Program-made: the position numbers and the translations under genes
Part shown: positions 1 to 9,323 of the stretch, one piece after another
Position numbering within the stretch: position 1 is the stretch's first letter
Layout of the letters: the number at the start of each line of letters is the position of its first letter
Notes under the pieces: generated by a model
Databases searched by the model: none
Told to the model about the DNA's origin: nothing
What the model saw: only the letters and a program-made list of their open reading frames with translations
Assembly (NCBI RefSeq): GCF_000419445.1
Contig: NZ_AULK01000004.1
Coordinates: 186,001 to 250,000, forward strand
From: Gryllotalpicola ginsengisoli DSM 22003
GTDB taxonomy: Bacteria; Actinomycetota; Actinomycetes; Actinomycetales; Microbacteriaceae
DNA: 64,000 nucleotides
Reading direction: 5' to 3'

Positions 1-1
1 C

Positions 2-3000
2 ACCGTCGACGTGGCGTTCCAGGTGTACGACGCGAACTCCACGGACTCCTCGCACCTGCTGGGCACGTGCATCTCCGGGAAGGTGGCCTCAGGGGCGACG
101 GCGACGTGCACGTACGGCGGGTCCTTGTCGGACAACACGCACTACTGGTACCGGGCGGGATCGGCCGACGTGCACATGACCTCGCACCGGTGGGGCGGGC
201 TGAAGGCCTTCACCACGGCGATAGGAAAGCCGGCGGCGCCGACGATCACGTGCCCGGCGCCGTACACGAGCGGGTCATGGCAGCAGACGGCGCCGTCGGC
301 GAATGTGACCTGCACGGCGAAGACGGCGGCGTCGACATCGTCGACGGCGCCGGTGAAGATCACCACGACGGTGGACGGCGGCACGGCCGCATCGACGGCC
401 GTGGCCGCGGGTGCGGCCGGGACGCGCTCGGTGACGGTCTCCAAAGCGTCCGGGTCGCACAAGATCACCGCATACGCGACCTCCGTCACAGGAGTCGTCT
501 CGTCCACGGTGTCGTACGCGTTCGGGTACGGATCGGCATCGATCACATCCCCGGCCAGCGGGTTCAAGACCGCCGACACCGTCCAGGTCGAGGCGACCGG
601 CCCGCCGCTGGGCACCGCGACGGCCGCGACCGCGCAGCTGCAGTGGACAGCGGCCGGGGTGGACGGCTGGAAGGATGCCGGCTCGGCCTCCACGGTGACG
701 CCGGCTTCCGGGCAGCCGGCGGCCGCGTCATTCACGTGGGACACCGGGGACGCGCCAGGGGACTCGGACGGGGTCGTCAGCGCCCGGCAGGTGGCGACGT
801 TGCAGCTGCGGGTGCATTTCACGTACACGGGCGCGGCAGTACCGAACCAGTACACGGCGCCGATCACGGTGGTGCACCTCCCGCACGCTTTCGACGACGG
901 GTTCCCGACCGCCGACGCCGGGTCCGGCCAAGTGGGGCTGTGGACGGGTGAACTGAACACGTCGGCGACCGACGTGACAGTCGGCACGGCCGCGGACAGC
1001 CTGCAGATCAGCCGCCAGTTCTACTCCTACGCCGGCCCCGGCACGGCCACCGGCGGGGTGTTCGGACCCGGCTGGCAGGCGGCTCTGGACGGCCCGGATG
1101 CCGGGTACGGCGGGGCGCAGGTCATCGACGAGAACGCGAACCTGGCCGCGGGGTCGGCGGCGACCGGGGCGATCATCCTCTCCACCGGCGCCGGCGACCT
1201 GGTGTTCGCCCCGCACACCGGCAAGACCGGCCCCTCGCCGGCGGACACCTATGTGCCGGTCGATGACGACACGGTGAGCAGCGGGGTGACGCTGACGGTG
1301 ACCGGCAGCAGCCCGAAGACGCTGACGGCCACCGACCGCGATGGCACCGTCACCACCTGGACGCTGCAGACCTCGGGCACCGCCCACCGGTGGGTTCCCG
1401 CCGGCGTCGCCGAGCCGGGCGCGCAAGGGCAGACCACCTACTCGGTGAACGGGGATGGCAAGGTGACGCGCATCCTGGCCGCCCAGCCCTACGGCGACGA
1501 CAACGACCTCAGCTGCCCGGCCACCGGCGAGCTGAACCCCGGGTGCGCGGCGCTGACGATCAGCTACCTCGGCGCCGGTGACGCCGCCCGCGTCTCCCGG
1601 GTGGACTACACCGCCTACGACCCGGCGACCGCGGCGATGCGCACCACCACGGTGGCTAGCTACAGCTACGACTCATCCAACCGGTTGGCGTCCGTCACCG
1701 ACCGGTACGGGGTGACCACCCGGTACACCTACACCAGCAGCGGCGACTTCACCCTGCTGACCGGGGAGCACACCGACGGGCAGGCGGCGTGGACGTACGA
1801 GTACGACGCGGCCGGACGGCTCGTCGACGTCAAGCGCGGCCCGGCCTCCGGTTCCGGCGCGGACGTCGTGGACGCCGCCTTTGTCTACGGCCTGGACCCG
1901 GCCGCGGCCGGCATGCCGCCGGTGAGCGCCGACGAGGTGGCGGCCTGGGGGCAGCAGACGGCGCCCACGCACGCTTGGGCCGTGTTCGGCCTGGACCACC
2001 CCGTGACCGGGTCCCCGACCGCGGAGGACCTGAAGTACGCCCAACTGTTGTTCACCGACGACGACGGCTACACCGTGAACACCGCCGAGTACGGGGCCGG
2101 CCGCTGGCTGGTCAGCTGGCAGGGCTACGACAGCGACGGCACCCCCACCGACAGCCTCGGCCCCACCCAGACCCAGGCAGCGCTGGACGCGCAGGCCGCC
2201 GGCGACAGCTACGACGCCGAGGCCCCGCAGCCGGTCACCCACTACCTCGACCAGGTCGACAACCCCGACGACCCGGACAACCCCTACGTGCCGGCCGACA
2301 CGACCCCGGTGGACGAATGGTCGCCGGTGTACGAGGTCACCGACCCCGACGGCACCGTCGAAGGCAAACGGCTGCACACCCACTACACCTACGACACCGG
2401 CGCGCCGGGCAATCGCATCAACCCGGCTACCGGCACCTACTACCTGCTGCCCACCGAAGTGAAGATCACCGTCGCAGACGAAGACGCCCCCGACGCGGAC
2501 ACCGTCCCATCGGACGAGCCGGTCGTCTCCGACACGGTCTACGGCTACGACCCGATCGACGGCGCCAGCAGCACCGGCGACACCTCCGGATGGACGCTGG
2601 GCACCCCGACGGTGACCACGCAAGTGCTCTCCAGCTTCGGCGAGCCCGACATCACCACCAAGACCCTGTACGACGCGCACGGGCAGACCATCGCGACCTG
2701 GCAGCCCGGCTCCACCGGTCACGACTCCCTGACCACCAGCACGATCCTGTACACCGCCGGCAGCAACAGCGCCGACCCGGCGTGCGGCAACAAACCGGAA
2801 TGGGCGGGGCTGGAGTGCTGGAGCGGCCCAGCAGCCGCGCCCAGCAGCGGCGTCGACCTCACCGACACCCGCATCACCGGATACGACTACTGGCTGAACC
2901 CGACCACGACCGTCGAGAGCTCCGGCACCGGCACCGGGCAGGCCACCCGCACCACCACCGACACCTACTACTCGGACGGGCGCCTGAACACAGAACAGAT

Positions 3001-5026
3001 CACCACCACGGGGCTCACCGGATCCACTCCCGTCCCGGAAACCCAGGTGCTCTACGACTCCACGACCAAGCAGCAGACCGGCACCGCCTCCCTGACCAGC
3101 ACCGGCACCCCCTCGTCCACCGACCAGAGCGTCTACGACCAGTGGGGCCGGGTGACCTCGTACACCAACTCTCTTGGCGAGACCACGACAACCAGCTACG
3201 TTCCGGCAGGCCAGCCGGGGGCCGGGCAGGTCGCCGTGGTGACCTCGCCGGTCTCCACGAGCACCTACAGCTACGACGGCACCGACGCGGACGGCAACAC
3301 CGAGCACCGTGGCCTGGCCACCGGCCTGACCGTGACGGGGGTCGGCTCCTACACCGCCGCCTACGACCCCGACGGGAACCTGGTCACCCAGGACCTGCCC
3401 GCCGGGATCACCGAGCAGCTCGGCTACGACGACACCGGGCGCCTCACTTCCCTCGAGTACGACGGGCAGGTCACCGACCCCGACACGGGCGAGAGCGCAA
3501 CCGGGGCATGGCTGGCCTTCAGCCGGGACTACAACCAGTCCGGGCAGGTCCTTGATGACTTCTCCCCGGCCGGCACCAGCAACACCCCCACCGGGTACAC
3601 CCGCCAGTACAGCTACGACGGCGCCGGCCGGCTCATCCAGGTCGACGACGCCACCGACCCGGCCAGCGGCGACACCTCCTGCACGGTGCGCCAGTACGCC
3701 TTCGACCAGCACGGCAACCGCACCAGCCTCACCAGCACCCAGGCACCCGACCAGTGCACCACCGACACCACCGTCACCGGCGCCACCCAGACTGCGAAGA
3801 CCTGGAGCTACGACGCCGACTCCAGGCAGCTGTCCGGCGCGAACGGATCCGGCACCTACACGTACGACGCCTTCGGCCGGCAAACCCTGCTGCCCGCAGC
3901 CGACGCACCGGACCCGGACGCCGGAGACATCACCCTCGGCTACTACGACACCGACGCCGCCCACACCATCACCCAAGACGGGATCACCACCACCTACGCC
4001 CTCGACCCCGACGGGCGGCGCCTGACCGCCACCACCAGCGGCAACCAGACCGGCACGGTCACCAACCACTACGCCGACGACTCCGACAACCCCACCTGGG
4101 CCACCAGCACCACCGCCACGGGAGCCAGCACCACCGTCTACACGCCGTCCCTCGGCGGCGGGCTGTCGGCAAGCAGCGAAACCGGCACCGGCCAAAGCGC
4201 GCACGCAGCCCTGCAACTGGCCGACCCGGCCGGCAACATCGTCGCCACCGTCACCATCCCCGCCACAGCCGACGCGACCGGCATCGACAGCTACACCAGC
4301 TACGACGAATACGGCAACCCCGACACCACCACCCCGGGCACCGGTGCCGACCAATACGGGTGGCTCGGCACCGAGCAGCGCGCCAGCGGCGGTGCCGGAC
4401 TCATCCTCATGGGGGCGCGCCTCTACAACCCCACCACGGGCAGATTCACCAGCACGGACCCTGTCTCCGGAGGAAACGAGAACGCCTACAACTACCCAAA
4501 CGATCCTGTAGATCAGTCCGACGCTACCGGGCAGATGGCGGCAATACTCGTTGGCCTTGGAACGTCACTAAGTGAGCTTGGGATCGCCGCTGAGGTCGTC
4601 GGAGTTCTTCTCGCGGCGCTCGCAATCGCCCTTGCCATCGCCGCGGCCGCCGCAATAGTGGCAGCAGTAATTTGGTTGGCCGTCAAGATGTATAAACGAG
4701 TTGCCGCCGCAGTTAGAGCGGTAAAGTGGGCGACAAAGACGAACTATCGTAAAGATAAGTGGTACAACGTGTACGCTCTCTTCAATCCGAAAGAGGGCGG
4801 GCTGGCGTGGAAGTACGGAATCACATCCACAGGCGCCTCCAGGCCCCGATCCCAACTCAAGGCATGCGAGAAGAGCCCTCCCACTCGAGGTAGCGTGTGC
4901 AGGTGGACATGGGTAGCTCAAGGCATCCTGGGATACTACAACGCCCGAGTTGTTGAATCTCTCTACTTCTTCCAATTCTATCTTTTGTACGGCCGGTGCC
5001 CCACTGGGGCGCGCTACTGCAAGTAG
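2..5026 (+). CDS. RHS/YD-repeat polymorphic toxin protein, 5'-truncated by the window edge
   Basis: The reading frame is already open at base 2, so the N-terminus lies outside the window; about 1674 residues are visible. The first ~250 residues are Ser/Thr/Ala-rich extracellular-type sequence. They are followed by many YD repeats (for example YDAAGRLVDV, YDDTGRLTSL, YDGAGRLIQV) that build the RHS shell. The RHS-associated core motif (LYNPTTGRFTSTDP, then NAYNYPNDPV) ends near base 4530. Then come a hydrophobic Ala/Ile/Val stretch (about 4534-4715, probably membrane-inserting) and a variable C-terminal tip (4740-5026) of lower GC. The tip has a Y-V-Y strand, KYGIT, downstream Arg residues and a late Glu (VVES), which resembles a GIY-YIG nuclease fold. 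RHS proteins of this type are secreted or surface toxins for contact-dependent competition; the nuclease call is inference. Confidence 0.9.
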   Translation, partial: TVDVAFQVYDANSTDSSHLLGTCISGKVASGATATCTYGGSLSDNTHYWYRAGSADVHMTSHRWGGLKAFTTAIGKPAAPTITCPAPYTSGSWQQTAPSANVTCTAKTAASTSSTAPVKITTTVDGGTAASTAVAAGAAGTRSVTVSKASGSHKITAYATSVTGVVSSTVSYAFGYGSASITSPASGFKTADTVQVEATGPPLGTATAATAQLQWTAAGVDGWKDAGSASTVTPASGQPAAASFTWDTGDAPGDSDGVVSARQVATLQLRVHFTYTGAAVPNQYTAPITVVHLPHAFDDGFPTADAGSGQVGLWTGELNTSATDVTVGTAADSLQISRQFYSYAGPGTATGGVFGPGWQAALDGPDAGYGGAQVIDENANLAAGSAATGAIILSTGAGDLVFAPHTGKTGPSPADTYVPVDDDTVSSGVTLTVTGSSPKTLTATDRDGTVTTWTLQTSGTAHRWVPAGVAEPGAQGQTTYSVNGDGKVTRILAAQPYGDDNDLSCPATGELNPGCAALTISYLGAGDAARVSRVDYTAYDPATAAMRTTTVASYSYDSSNRLASVTDRYGVTTRYTYTSSGDFTLLTGEHTDGQAAWTYEYDAAGRLVDVKRGPASGSGADVVDAAFVYGLDPAAAGMPPVSADEVAAWGQQTAPTHAWAVFGLDHPVTGSPTAEDLKYAQLLFTDDDGYTVNTAEYGAGRWLVSWQGYDSDGTPTDSLGPTQTQAALDAQAAGDSYDAEAPQPVTHYLDQVDNPDDPDNPYVPADTTPVDEWSPVYEVTDPDGTVEGKRLHTHYTYDTGAPGNRINPATGTYYLLPTEVKITVADEDAPDADTVPSDEPVVSDTVYGYDPIDGASSTGDTSGWTLGTPTVTTQVLSSFGEPDITTKTLYDAHGQTIATWQPGSTGHDSLTTSTILYTAGSNSADPACGNKPEWAGLECWSGPAAAPSSGVDLTDTRITGYDYWLNPTTTVESSGTGTGQATRTTTDTYYSDGRLNTEQITTTGLTGSTPVPETQVLYDSTTKQQTGTASLTSTGTPSSTDQSVYDQWGRVTSYTNSLGETTTTSYVPAGQPGAGQVAVVTSPVSTSTYSYDGTDADGNTEHRGLATGLTVTGVGSYTAAYDPDGNLVTQDLPAGITEQLGYDDTGRLTSLEYDGQVTDPDTGESATGAWLAFSRDYNQSGQVLDDFSPAGTSNTPTGYTRQYSYDGAGRLIQVDDATDPASGDTSCTVRQYAFDQHGNRTSLTSTQAPDQCTTDTTVTGATQTAKTWSYDADSRQLSGANGSGTYTYDAFGRQTLLPAADAPDPDAGDITLGYYDTDAAHTITQDGITTTYALDPDGRRLTATTSGNQTGTVTNHYADDSDNPTWATSTTATGASTTVYTPSLGGGLSASSETGTGQSAHAALQLADPAGNIVATVTIPATADATGIDSYTSYDEYGNPDTTTPGTGADQYGWLGTEQRASGGAGLILMGARLYNPTTGRFTSTDPVSGGNENAYNYPNDPVDQSDATGQMAAILVGLGTSLSELGIAAEVVGVLLAALAIALAIAAAAAIVAAVIWLAVKMYKRVAAAVRAVKWATKTNYRKDKWYNVYALFNPKEGGLAWKYGITSTGASRPRSQLKACEKSPPTRGSVCRWTWVAQGILGYYNARVVESLYFFQFYLLYGRCPTGARYCK

Positions 5027-5037
5027 TTAGGACGCTC

Positions 5038-6198
5038 ATGATCTATGTGGCAGCACGCACAGTGGGATTTTCCAGGATGATTCACGACGAACAGGGCTCG
5101 CGTCCTTCTCCGGTTGACGGTGTGGGTGTTCCCTCTGCCGGCGAGAGTGCCGAAGTGTGGCGCGGAAGGACGTTAACTGAAATCCGCGAGCGAATGCAGG
5201 CGCACGTTTCTTATTATCGCAGCGACTGGGCGCATCGCATCGCGGTCAACCACATACGAGTAGTCGTCCCCGACGACGAGTCTCCTTTTATACTTTCTGA
5301 GTCGGAGATTCAGCAAATAGGGATTGAGCAACTGAAGACGAACTATTTTTCGCGGCGCCAGTCGTATGGCGTAGTCGCGCGGGTCTGGCTCCCTACGGGG
5401 CGCGAGAGCGCGGGAAGCGAAGTATCGCCGCTCGCTCCTTCCGAGTTCTGGAGGCTCATCGAGGACGGCGGCAGCACACCAGGCCAGCGGTTATCAGCGA
5501 TCTTATCCTCGCTACGCCGCCTGGACACGGATAGTCTCAGCCGATTTGCCGAGTCATTAGCGCGGTTGATGTGGCAACTGGACTCCGAGGCCATACACGA
5601 GCGGTGGAACCGCGGAGAGTTGGACGGAGACGGTTTCATGTACGCCCGTTCCGCAGTGGTCTTGCGAGGCCGGGACGCGTTTGCGTCTGAACTGACCTCG
5701 TCCCGCAAACGCCGGTTCTCCGACACTGATCTTCACCTGGGCGAACGCCTGATCGTGGCCCTGTGGGACGAACTCAGTCTCCGTGGAGTCGACGTGACCA
5801 CGTCGGTTTCGATGGAATCGATGATGAACACCTCACAGTGGGGCTTGCCAAGTGAGGAGAGTAATTGGCCGGGATGGCTGAGCGGGCGCTTCATCGCTTT
5901 CGCCGACGACAAGGCACGTATTGTCGAGTACGGAATATCTGCGCAATCTTCCGATGAACTACCCGAAGTAGAGGAACGTCTTCTCGGTGTCGCAAAGGCC
6001 CGGTGGCCCGACTTCTCCATAGTGGGGTACGAGATCTACCGACCAGAGAGCTCCATCTCGCCATTCCGTCCGATCATTGCTGACCCATATGTTTCGTATC
6101 GCGAAACCGAAATCCCGTCTCCGCCCACCTGGGAAGACGTGCAGTCACGTTTCTTTGCCGACCGTCAAATCGACTCGCCTCCGTTCAGGATCGACTAG
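5038..6198 (+). CDS. Putative immunity protein to the RHS toxin, DUF4240-like
   Basis: A 386-residue soluble protein that starts 11 bp after the RHS stop codon, the usual place for an immunity gene. ATG 5077 is an alternative start; neither has a strong ribosome binding site. Residues ~133-221 (from PSEFWRLIEDGG through FMYARSAVVLRGRDAF) look like the DUF4240 pattern: an FW..I opening, a helical Leu-rich middle and an F.Y.R...V..G..AF block. The C-terminal half is unassigned. Base composition and codon use are clearly more AT-rich than in neighbouring genes and match the RHS tip, which suggests that tip and immunity gene were acquired together. The immunity role is inferred from position; the DUF4240 match is from memory and needs a profile search. 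Confidence 0.6.
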   Translation: MIYVAARTVGFSRMIHDEQGSRPSPVDGVGVPSAGESAEVWRGRTLTEIRERMQAHVSYYRSDWAHRIAVNHIRVVVPDDESPFILSESEIQQIGIEQLKTNYFSRRQSYGVVARVWLPTGRESAGSEVSPLAPSEFWRLIEDGGSTPGQRLSAILSSLRRLDTDSLSRFAESLARLMWQLDSEAIHERWNRGELDGDGFMYARSAVVLRGRDAFASELTSSRKRRFSDTDLHLGERLIVALWDELSLRGVDVTTSVSMESMMNTSQWGLPSEESNWPGWLSGRFIAFADDKARIVEYGISAQSSDELPEVEERLLGVAKARWPDFSIVGYEIYRPESSISPFRPIIADPYVSYRETEIPSPPTWEDVQSRFFADRQIDSPPFRID

Positions 6199-6285
6199 CA
6201 CGGGCGACAAGCACGCGCGAGCGTTCAGGCCCAACGCGTCGAACGCAATAATCTGAGCCGGCCTGGCGAGTCCCCCGAGAGCGCC

Positions 6286-7137
6286 TCAGCGGCTTGTGAC
6301 CCGGGCGAGCCAGCTCACCAGGTCCGCGAGCACCTCGTCCTTGTTCAGCTCGTTGAACACCTCGTGCCGGGCCTCGGGGTAGACGATCGCGGTGACGTCG
6401 CTCAGGCCGCTGCGGGTGCGGTACGCCCGCGCCAGCCGCTCGATCGACCGCGCGCCGCCGAGCGAGTCGTCGGAACCGCCGATGATCAGCAGCGGCACGT
6501 CGTGCGCGAGGTTCCGCGCCGGCCGGCCGAGCAGCCGCAGCGTGTCGGCGAGACCGAACTTGCCGAGCACGTCGGCGTCGAAGGTGAGCGGGTCGTCGTT
6601 GAACGCCCGGTGCACCGCCTCGTCGCGGCTCAGCCACTCGCGGCCGGTGGTGCCGAGATGCTTGTGCTTGGCGTTCAGGTCTCCGGCGCGCATCCACCCG
6701 GGCATCCGATATGCCGTGCCGCTCAAGACGACCGCGTCGTAGTCCTCGGGGTGTTCGTTCAGCAGCCGCTGCGCCATCAGCGAGCCCCAGCTGTGGGCGA
6801 GCAGCACCAGCGGCGTCGACGGATGCTTCGCGCGCAGCAGCTGCCCGAACTCGCGCAGATCCTCGACCGTCGCGCGCAGGCCGCCGGGGCCGAGGCCGCC
6901 GAGCTTGCTGATGTCGTCGGCCCACTGCGCGAGGCCGGTGCGCCCGTGGCCGCGGTGGTCGTTGGCGTAGACGGCGTAGCCGGCGTCGTTCAGCGCCTTC
7001 GCCACGTGCGCGTAGCGGCCGGCGTGCTCGCCGATGCCGTGGGCGAGCTGCACCACCGCGCGCGGATTCGGGACCGGGTACTCGTCGTAGTGGATGACCA
7101 CGCCGTGGGAATCCGTGAAGGTCGGCACGGAGCCCAT
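6286..7137 (-). CDS. Alpha/beta hydrolase, lysophospholipase/monoacylglycerol lipase-like
   Basis: A 283-residue Hydrolase_4 (serine aminopeptidase S33-like) protein. It carries the oxyanion region LAHGIGEHAGRY near residue 30, the nucleophile elbow LAHSWGSLMA (Ser ~114), the acid in GGSDDSLGG (~224) and the catalytic His in YPEARHEV (~258). These features match lysophospholipases of the PldB/YtpA type that act on glycerolipids. There is no signal peptide, so it is probably cytoplasmic. It diverges from the MarR gene at 7204; the 66-bp intergenic region contains a MarR-like operator, so both sides may share control. The exact substrate cannot be read from sequence. Confidence 0.88.
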   Translation of the reverse strand: MGSVPTFTDSHGVVIHYDEYPVPNPRAVVQLAHGIGEHAGRYAHVAKALNDAGYAVYANDHRGHGRTGLAQWADDISKLGGLGPGGLRATVEDLREFGQLLRAKHPSTPLVLLAHSWGSLMAQRLLNEHPEDYDAVVLSGTAYRMPGWMRAGDLNAKHKHLGTTGREWLSRDEAVHRAFNDDPLTFDADVLGKFGLADTLRLLGRPARNLAHDVPLLIIGGSDDSLGGARSIERLARAYRTRSGLSDVTAIVYPEARHEVFNELNKDEVLADLVSWLARVTSR

Positions 7138-7182
7138 CTTGCCCGGCCCGCGCCCGGCCAGGCGATCGTTGCGCGCAGGTAA

Positions 7183-7195
7183 TTAGCGTTGCTAA
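7183..7195. promoter_or_regulatory. MarR-type operator candidate
   Basis: A perfect inverted repeat TTAGC-GTT-GCTAA lies between the divergent hydrolase and MarR genes and touches the MarR ribosome binding site (AAGGAG, 7194-7199). MarR proteins commonly bind such A/T-ended palindromes beside their own gene, so autoregulation is likely. Confidence 0.55.
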
Positions 7196-7203
7196 GGAGT
7201 AGC

Positions 7204-7635
7204 ATGGAGCGGGTGAGCGAGGAACTCGACCTGGACGCGCAGCTGCGCATCGCCGTCGGCCGCCTGAATCGCCGCATCCGCGCCGAGAAGGCGAGCGACG
7301 AGCTCTCCGACGGGCAGTTCAGCGTGCTGGCGCTGCTCTACCGCGAGGGGCCGCACACGGTCGGCGAGCTCGCCGAGGCCGAGCGGGTCACGCCACCGTC
7401 GATGAACCGGCGCGTGAACTCGCTGGTCGAGGGCGGGTACGTGACCCGTGAGGGCTCGCCCGACGACGGCCGCAAGGTCATCGTGCGCGTGACGGATGCC
7501 GGTGCCGCCTTCGTCACCGAGACCAGGCGCCGCCGCGAGCACTGGCTGAACAAGCGCACGCGCGCGCTCACCGCCGCGCAGCGGGAGACGCTGCGCCAAG
7601 CATCCGTGATCATGAAGGAGCTCGCCGACAGTTGA
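7204..7635 (+). CDS. MarR family transcriptional regulator
   Basis: A 143-residue protein with the MarR winged helix: residues ~40-105 hold the HTH (TVGELAEAERVTPPSMNRRV) and the wing (REGSPDDGRKVIVRVTDAG). The start at ATG 7204 is fixed by AAGGAG five nt upstream; the frame stays open to TTG 7189, but that codon lies inside the operator. The downstream MFS gene overlaps its stop codon, so the pair is translationally coupled. This suggests that the regulator controls the exporter in response to a small molecule, as is common for MarR-MFS pairs. The ligand is unknown. Confidence 0.93.
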   Translation: MERVSEELDLDAQLRIAVGRLNRRIRAEKASDELSDGQFSVLALLYREGPHTVGELAEAERVTPPSMNRRVNSLVEGGYVTREGSPDDGRKVIVRVTDAGAAFVTETRRRREHWLNKRTRALTAAQRETLRQASVIMKELADS

Positions 7636-8915
7636 AGAACATGTTCCGGTCCCTGGCCGGCATCAACTACCGCATCTGGTTCGTCGGGGCGATCGTCTCG
7701 AACGTCGGCACCTGGATGCAGCGCACCGCCCAGGACTGGATCGTGCTCACGCAGCTCACCCACAACAACGCGACGGCGGTCGGGGTGACGATGGCGCTGC
7801 AGTTCGGGCCGCAGCTGGTGCTGCTGCCCGTGACCGGGTGGACGGCCGACCGCTTCGACAAGCGCAAGCTGCTGATGGCGACGCAGGGCGCGATGGGCCT
7901 GCTCGGGCTCGGGCTCGGCATCATGACGGTCACGCACGTGGTCGTGCTGTGGCACGTGTACGTGTTCGCGCTGCTGCTCGGCGTCGCCGCCGCCTTCGAC
8001 TCGCCGGCGCGGCAGACCTTCGTCGGCGAGCTGGTCGACCGGCAGAACCTCTCCAACGCGGTGGCGCTCAACTCGGCGTCGTTCAACGCCGCGCGCACGG
8101 TGGGGCCGGCCGTGGCCGGGCTGATGACCGCGGTCGTCGGCGCCGGCTGGGTGTTCCTGATCAACGCGGTGACCTTCGCCGCCGTACTGACCTCGCTGAA
8201 GTGCATGCGCGTCGAGCAGCTGCACCGCGGCGAGCGCGCCGGGCGCGGGCGCGGCGGCCTGATCGAGGGCTTCCGCTACGTGCGGCGGCGGCCCGACATC
8301 CTCGTGATCCTCGTGATGGTGTTCATCATCGGCACCTTCGGGCTGAACTTCCCGATCTACACCTCGACGATGGCCTCGACCGTGTTCCACAAGGGCGCCG
8401 GAGAGTTCGGGCTGCTCTCGTCGATCATGGCGGTCGGCTCGGTGACCGGTGCGCTGCTCTCGGCCCGGCGCGAGAGGCCGCGCGTCGCCCTGCTGTTCGT
8501 GGGCGCGTTGATGTTCGGCATCGGATGCCTGCTGGCCGCGCTCATGCCCTCGTATTGGCTCTTCGGCGTCGCCCTCGCCGTCATCGGCCTGTTCTCGCAG
8601 ACCCTCATGACGACGGCCAACGGCACCGTGCAACTCTCCACCGACCCGGTCGTGCGCGGGCGGGTGATGGCGATCTACATGGCGATCTTCATGGGCGGCA
8701 CGCCCATCGGCGCGCCCATCGTCGGCTGGGTCGCCGACGCGCTCGGGCCGCGCTGGGGGCTCGGGGTGGGCGCCGCCTCCGGCTTCGTCTCCGGCGCGAT
8801 CGGGGTGTGGTACCTGGTGCGGTTCCGCGGGCTGCGGCTGCGGATGCGCCGCGGGCGGCCGCTCGTCGTGTTCGAGTCGCCCGAGGCGTCGCGCGAGGAG
8901 GTCGCGGCGGCGTAG
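7632..8915 (+). CDS. MFS transporter, EntS/MFS_3-like exporter
   Basis: A 427-residue membrane protein with about 11-12 hydrophobic segments. It opens with the typical NYRIWFVGAIVSNVGTWMQR of the MFS_3 (enterobactin-exporter-like) group and carries the cytoplasmic loop TADRFDKRKLL. TTG 7632 overlaps the MarR stop (TTGA) and sits 11 nt after AAGGAG; ATG 7641 is a possible alternative. The gene is coupled to a MarR regulator, so a drug or metabolite efflux role is the best inference. The cytoplasmic tail is Arg-rich. No substrate can be assigned. Confidence 0.9.
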   Translation: MKNMFRSLAGINYRIWFVGAIVSNVGTWMQRTAQDWIVLTQLTHNNATAVGVTMALQFGPQLVLLPVTGWTADRFDKRKLLMATQGAMGLLGLGLGIMTVTHVVVLWHVYVFALLLGVAAAFDSPARQTFVGELVDRQNLSNAVALNSASFNAARTVGPAVAGLMTAVVGAGWVFLINAVTFAAVLTSLKCMRVEQLHRGERAGRGRGGLIEGFRYVRRRPDILVILVMVFIIGTFGLNFPIYTSTMASTVFHKGAGEFGLLSSIMAVGSVTGALLSARRERPRVALLFVGALMFGIGCLLAALMPSYWLFGVALAVIGLFSQTLMTTANGTVQLSTDPVVRGRVMAIYMAIFMGGTPIGAPIVGWVADALGPRWGLGVGAASGFVSGAIGVWYLVRFRGLRLRMRRGRPLVVFESPEASREEVAAA

Positions 8916-9323
8916 CGGCGTGGCGTGCGGGCATCCGTCTCTCTCAGCTGCCTGCAGCGGCGACCGCCACGACGAGGAGCGATTCGTCACTTCTCGCTCG
9001 CTCTGGGCCGCCGGTGAGCACCTTTCGACGAATCGCATCGCGCAGCGAGTCGAGTCCCGGGCCCCGGCCCGTGGCTCGTCACTTTTCGCTCGCCGTGAGC
9101 CTGCGATGAGCAGCTTTCGACGAGTCGAATGTGCCGACGGACTGGAGCTGCGGGCCTGGCCGACGGTTCGTCACTCTTGGCTCTGCATGCCGGGCGCGGC
9201 GACACTTTTCGACGAATCAACTGGGGGGTCTGTCACCGTTCGTCGATTTGTGCGCGCGCCAGCGCCGGGGCGGGCGAAAAGTGACGAATCGGAAGCATGA
9301 ATGGAGACCGAGCGGCGGCCGGG
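8916..9323. repeat. Intergenic block with four copies of a GATTCGTC/GACGAATC repeat
   Basis: This 408-bp gap holds no convincing gene. It contains four related units, at about 8981-9034, 9075-9127, 9166-9218 and 9239-9291. Each starts with a TTCGTCACTTTTCG-like arm and ends with TTTCGACGAATC or GTGACGAATC, so GTC and GAC arms can pair. Related units occur at 18369-18440 and 53478-53605. The gap lies between the convergent MFS and transglutaminase genes, where the units could act as bidirectional terminators. A partial copy of the other repeat family (GAATGGAGACC) sits at about 9299. Confidence 0.7.

Noticed and set aside
1673-4354. A very long open frame on the minus strand opposite the RHS gene
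   Set aside because: It is Gly/Val/Arg low-complexity sequence created by GC-rich third positions of the RHS codons; there is no start context and no domain.
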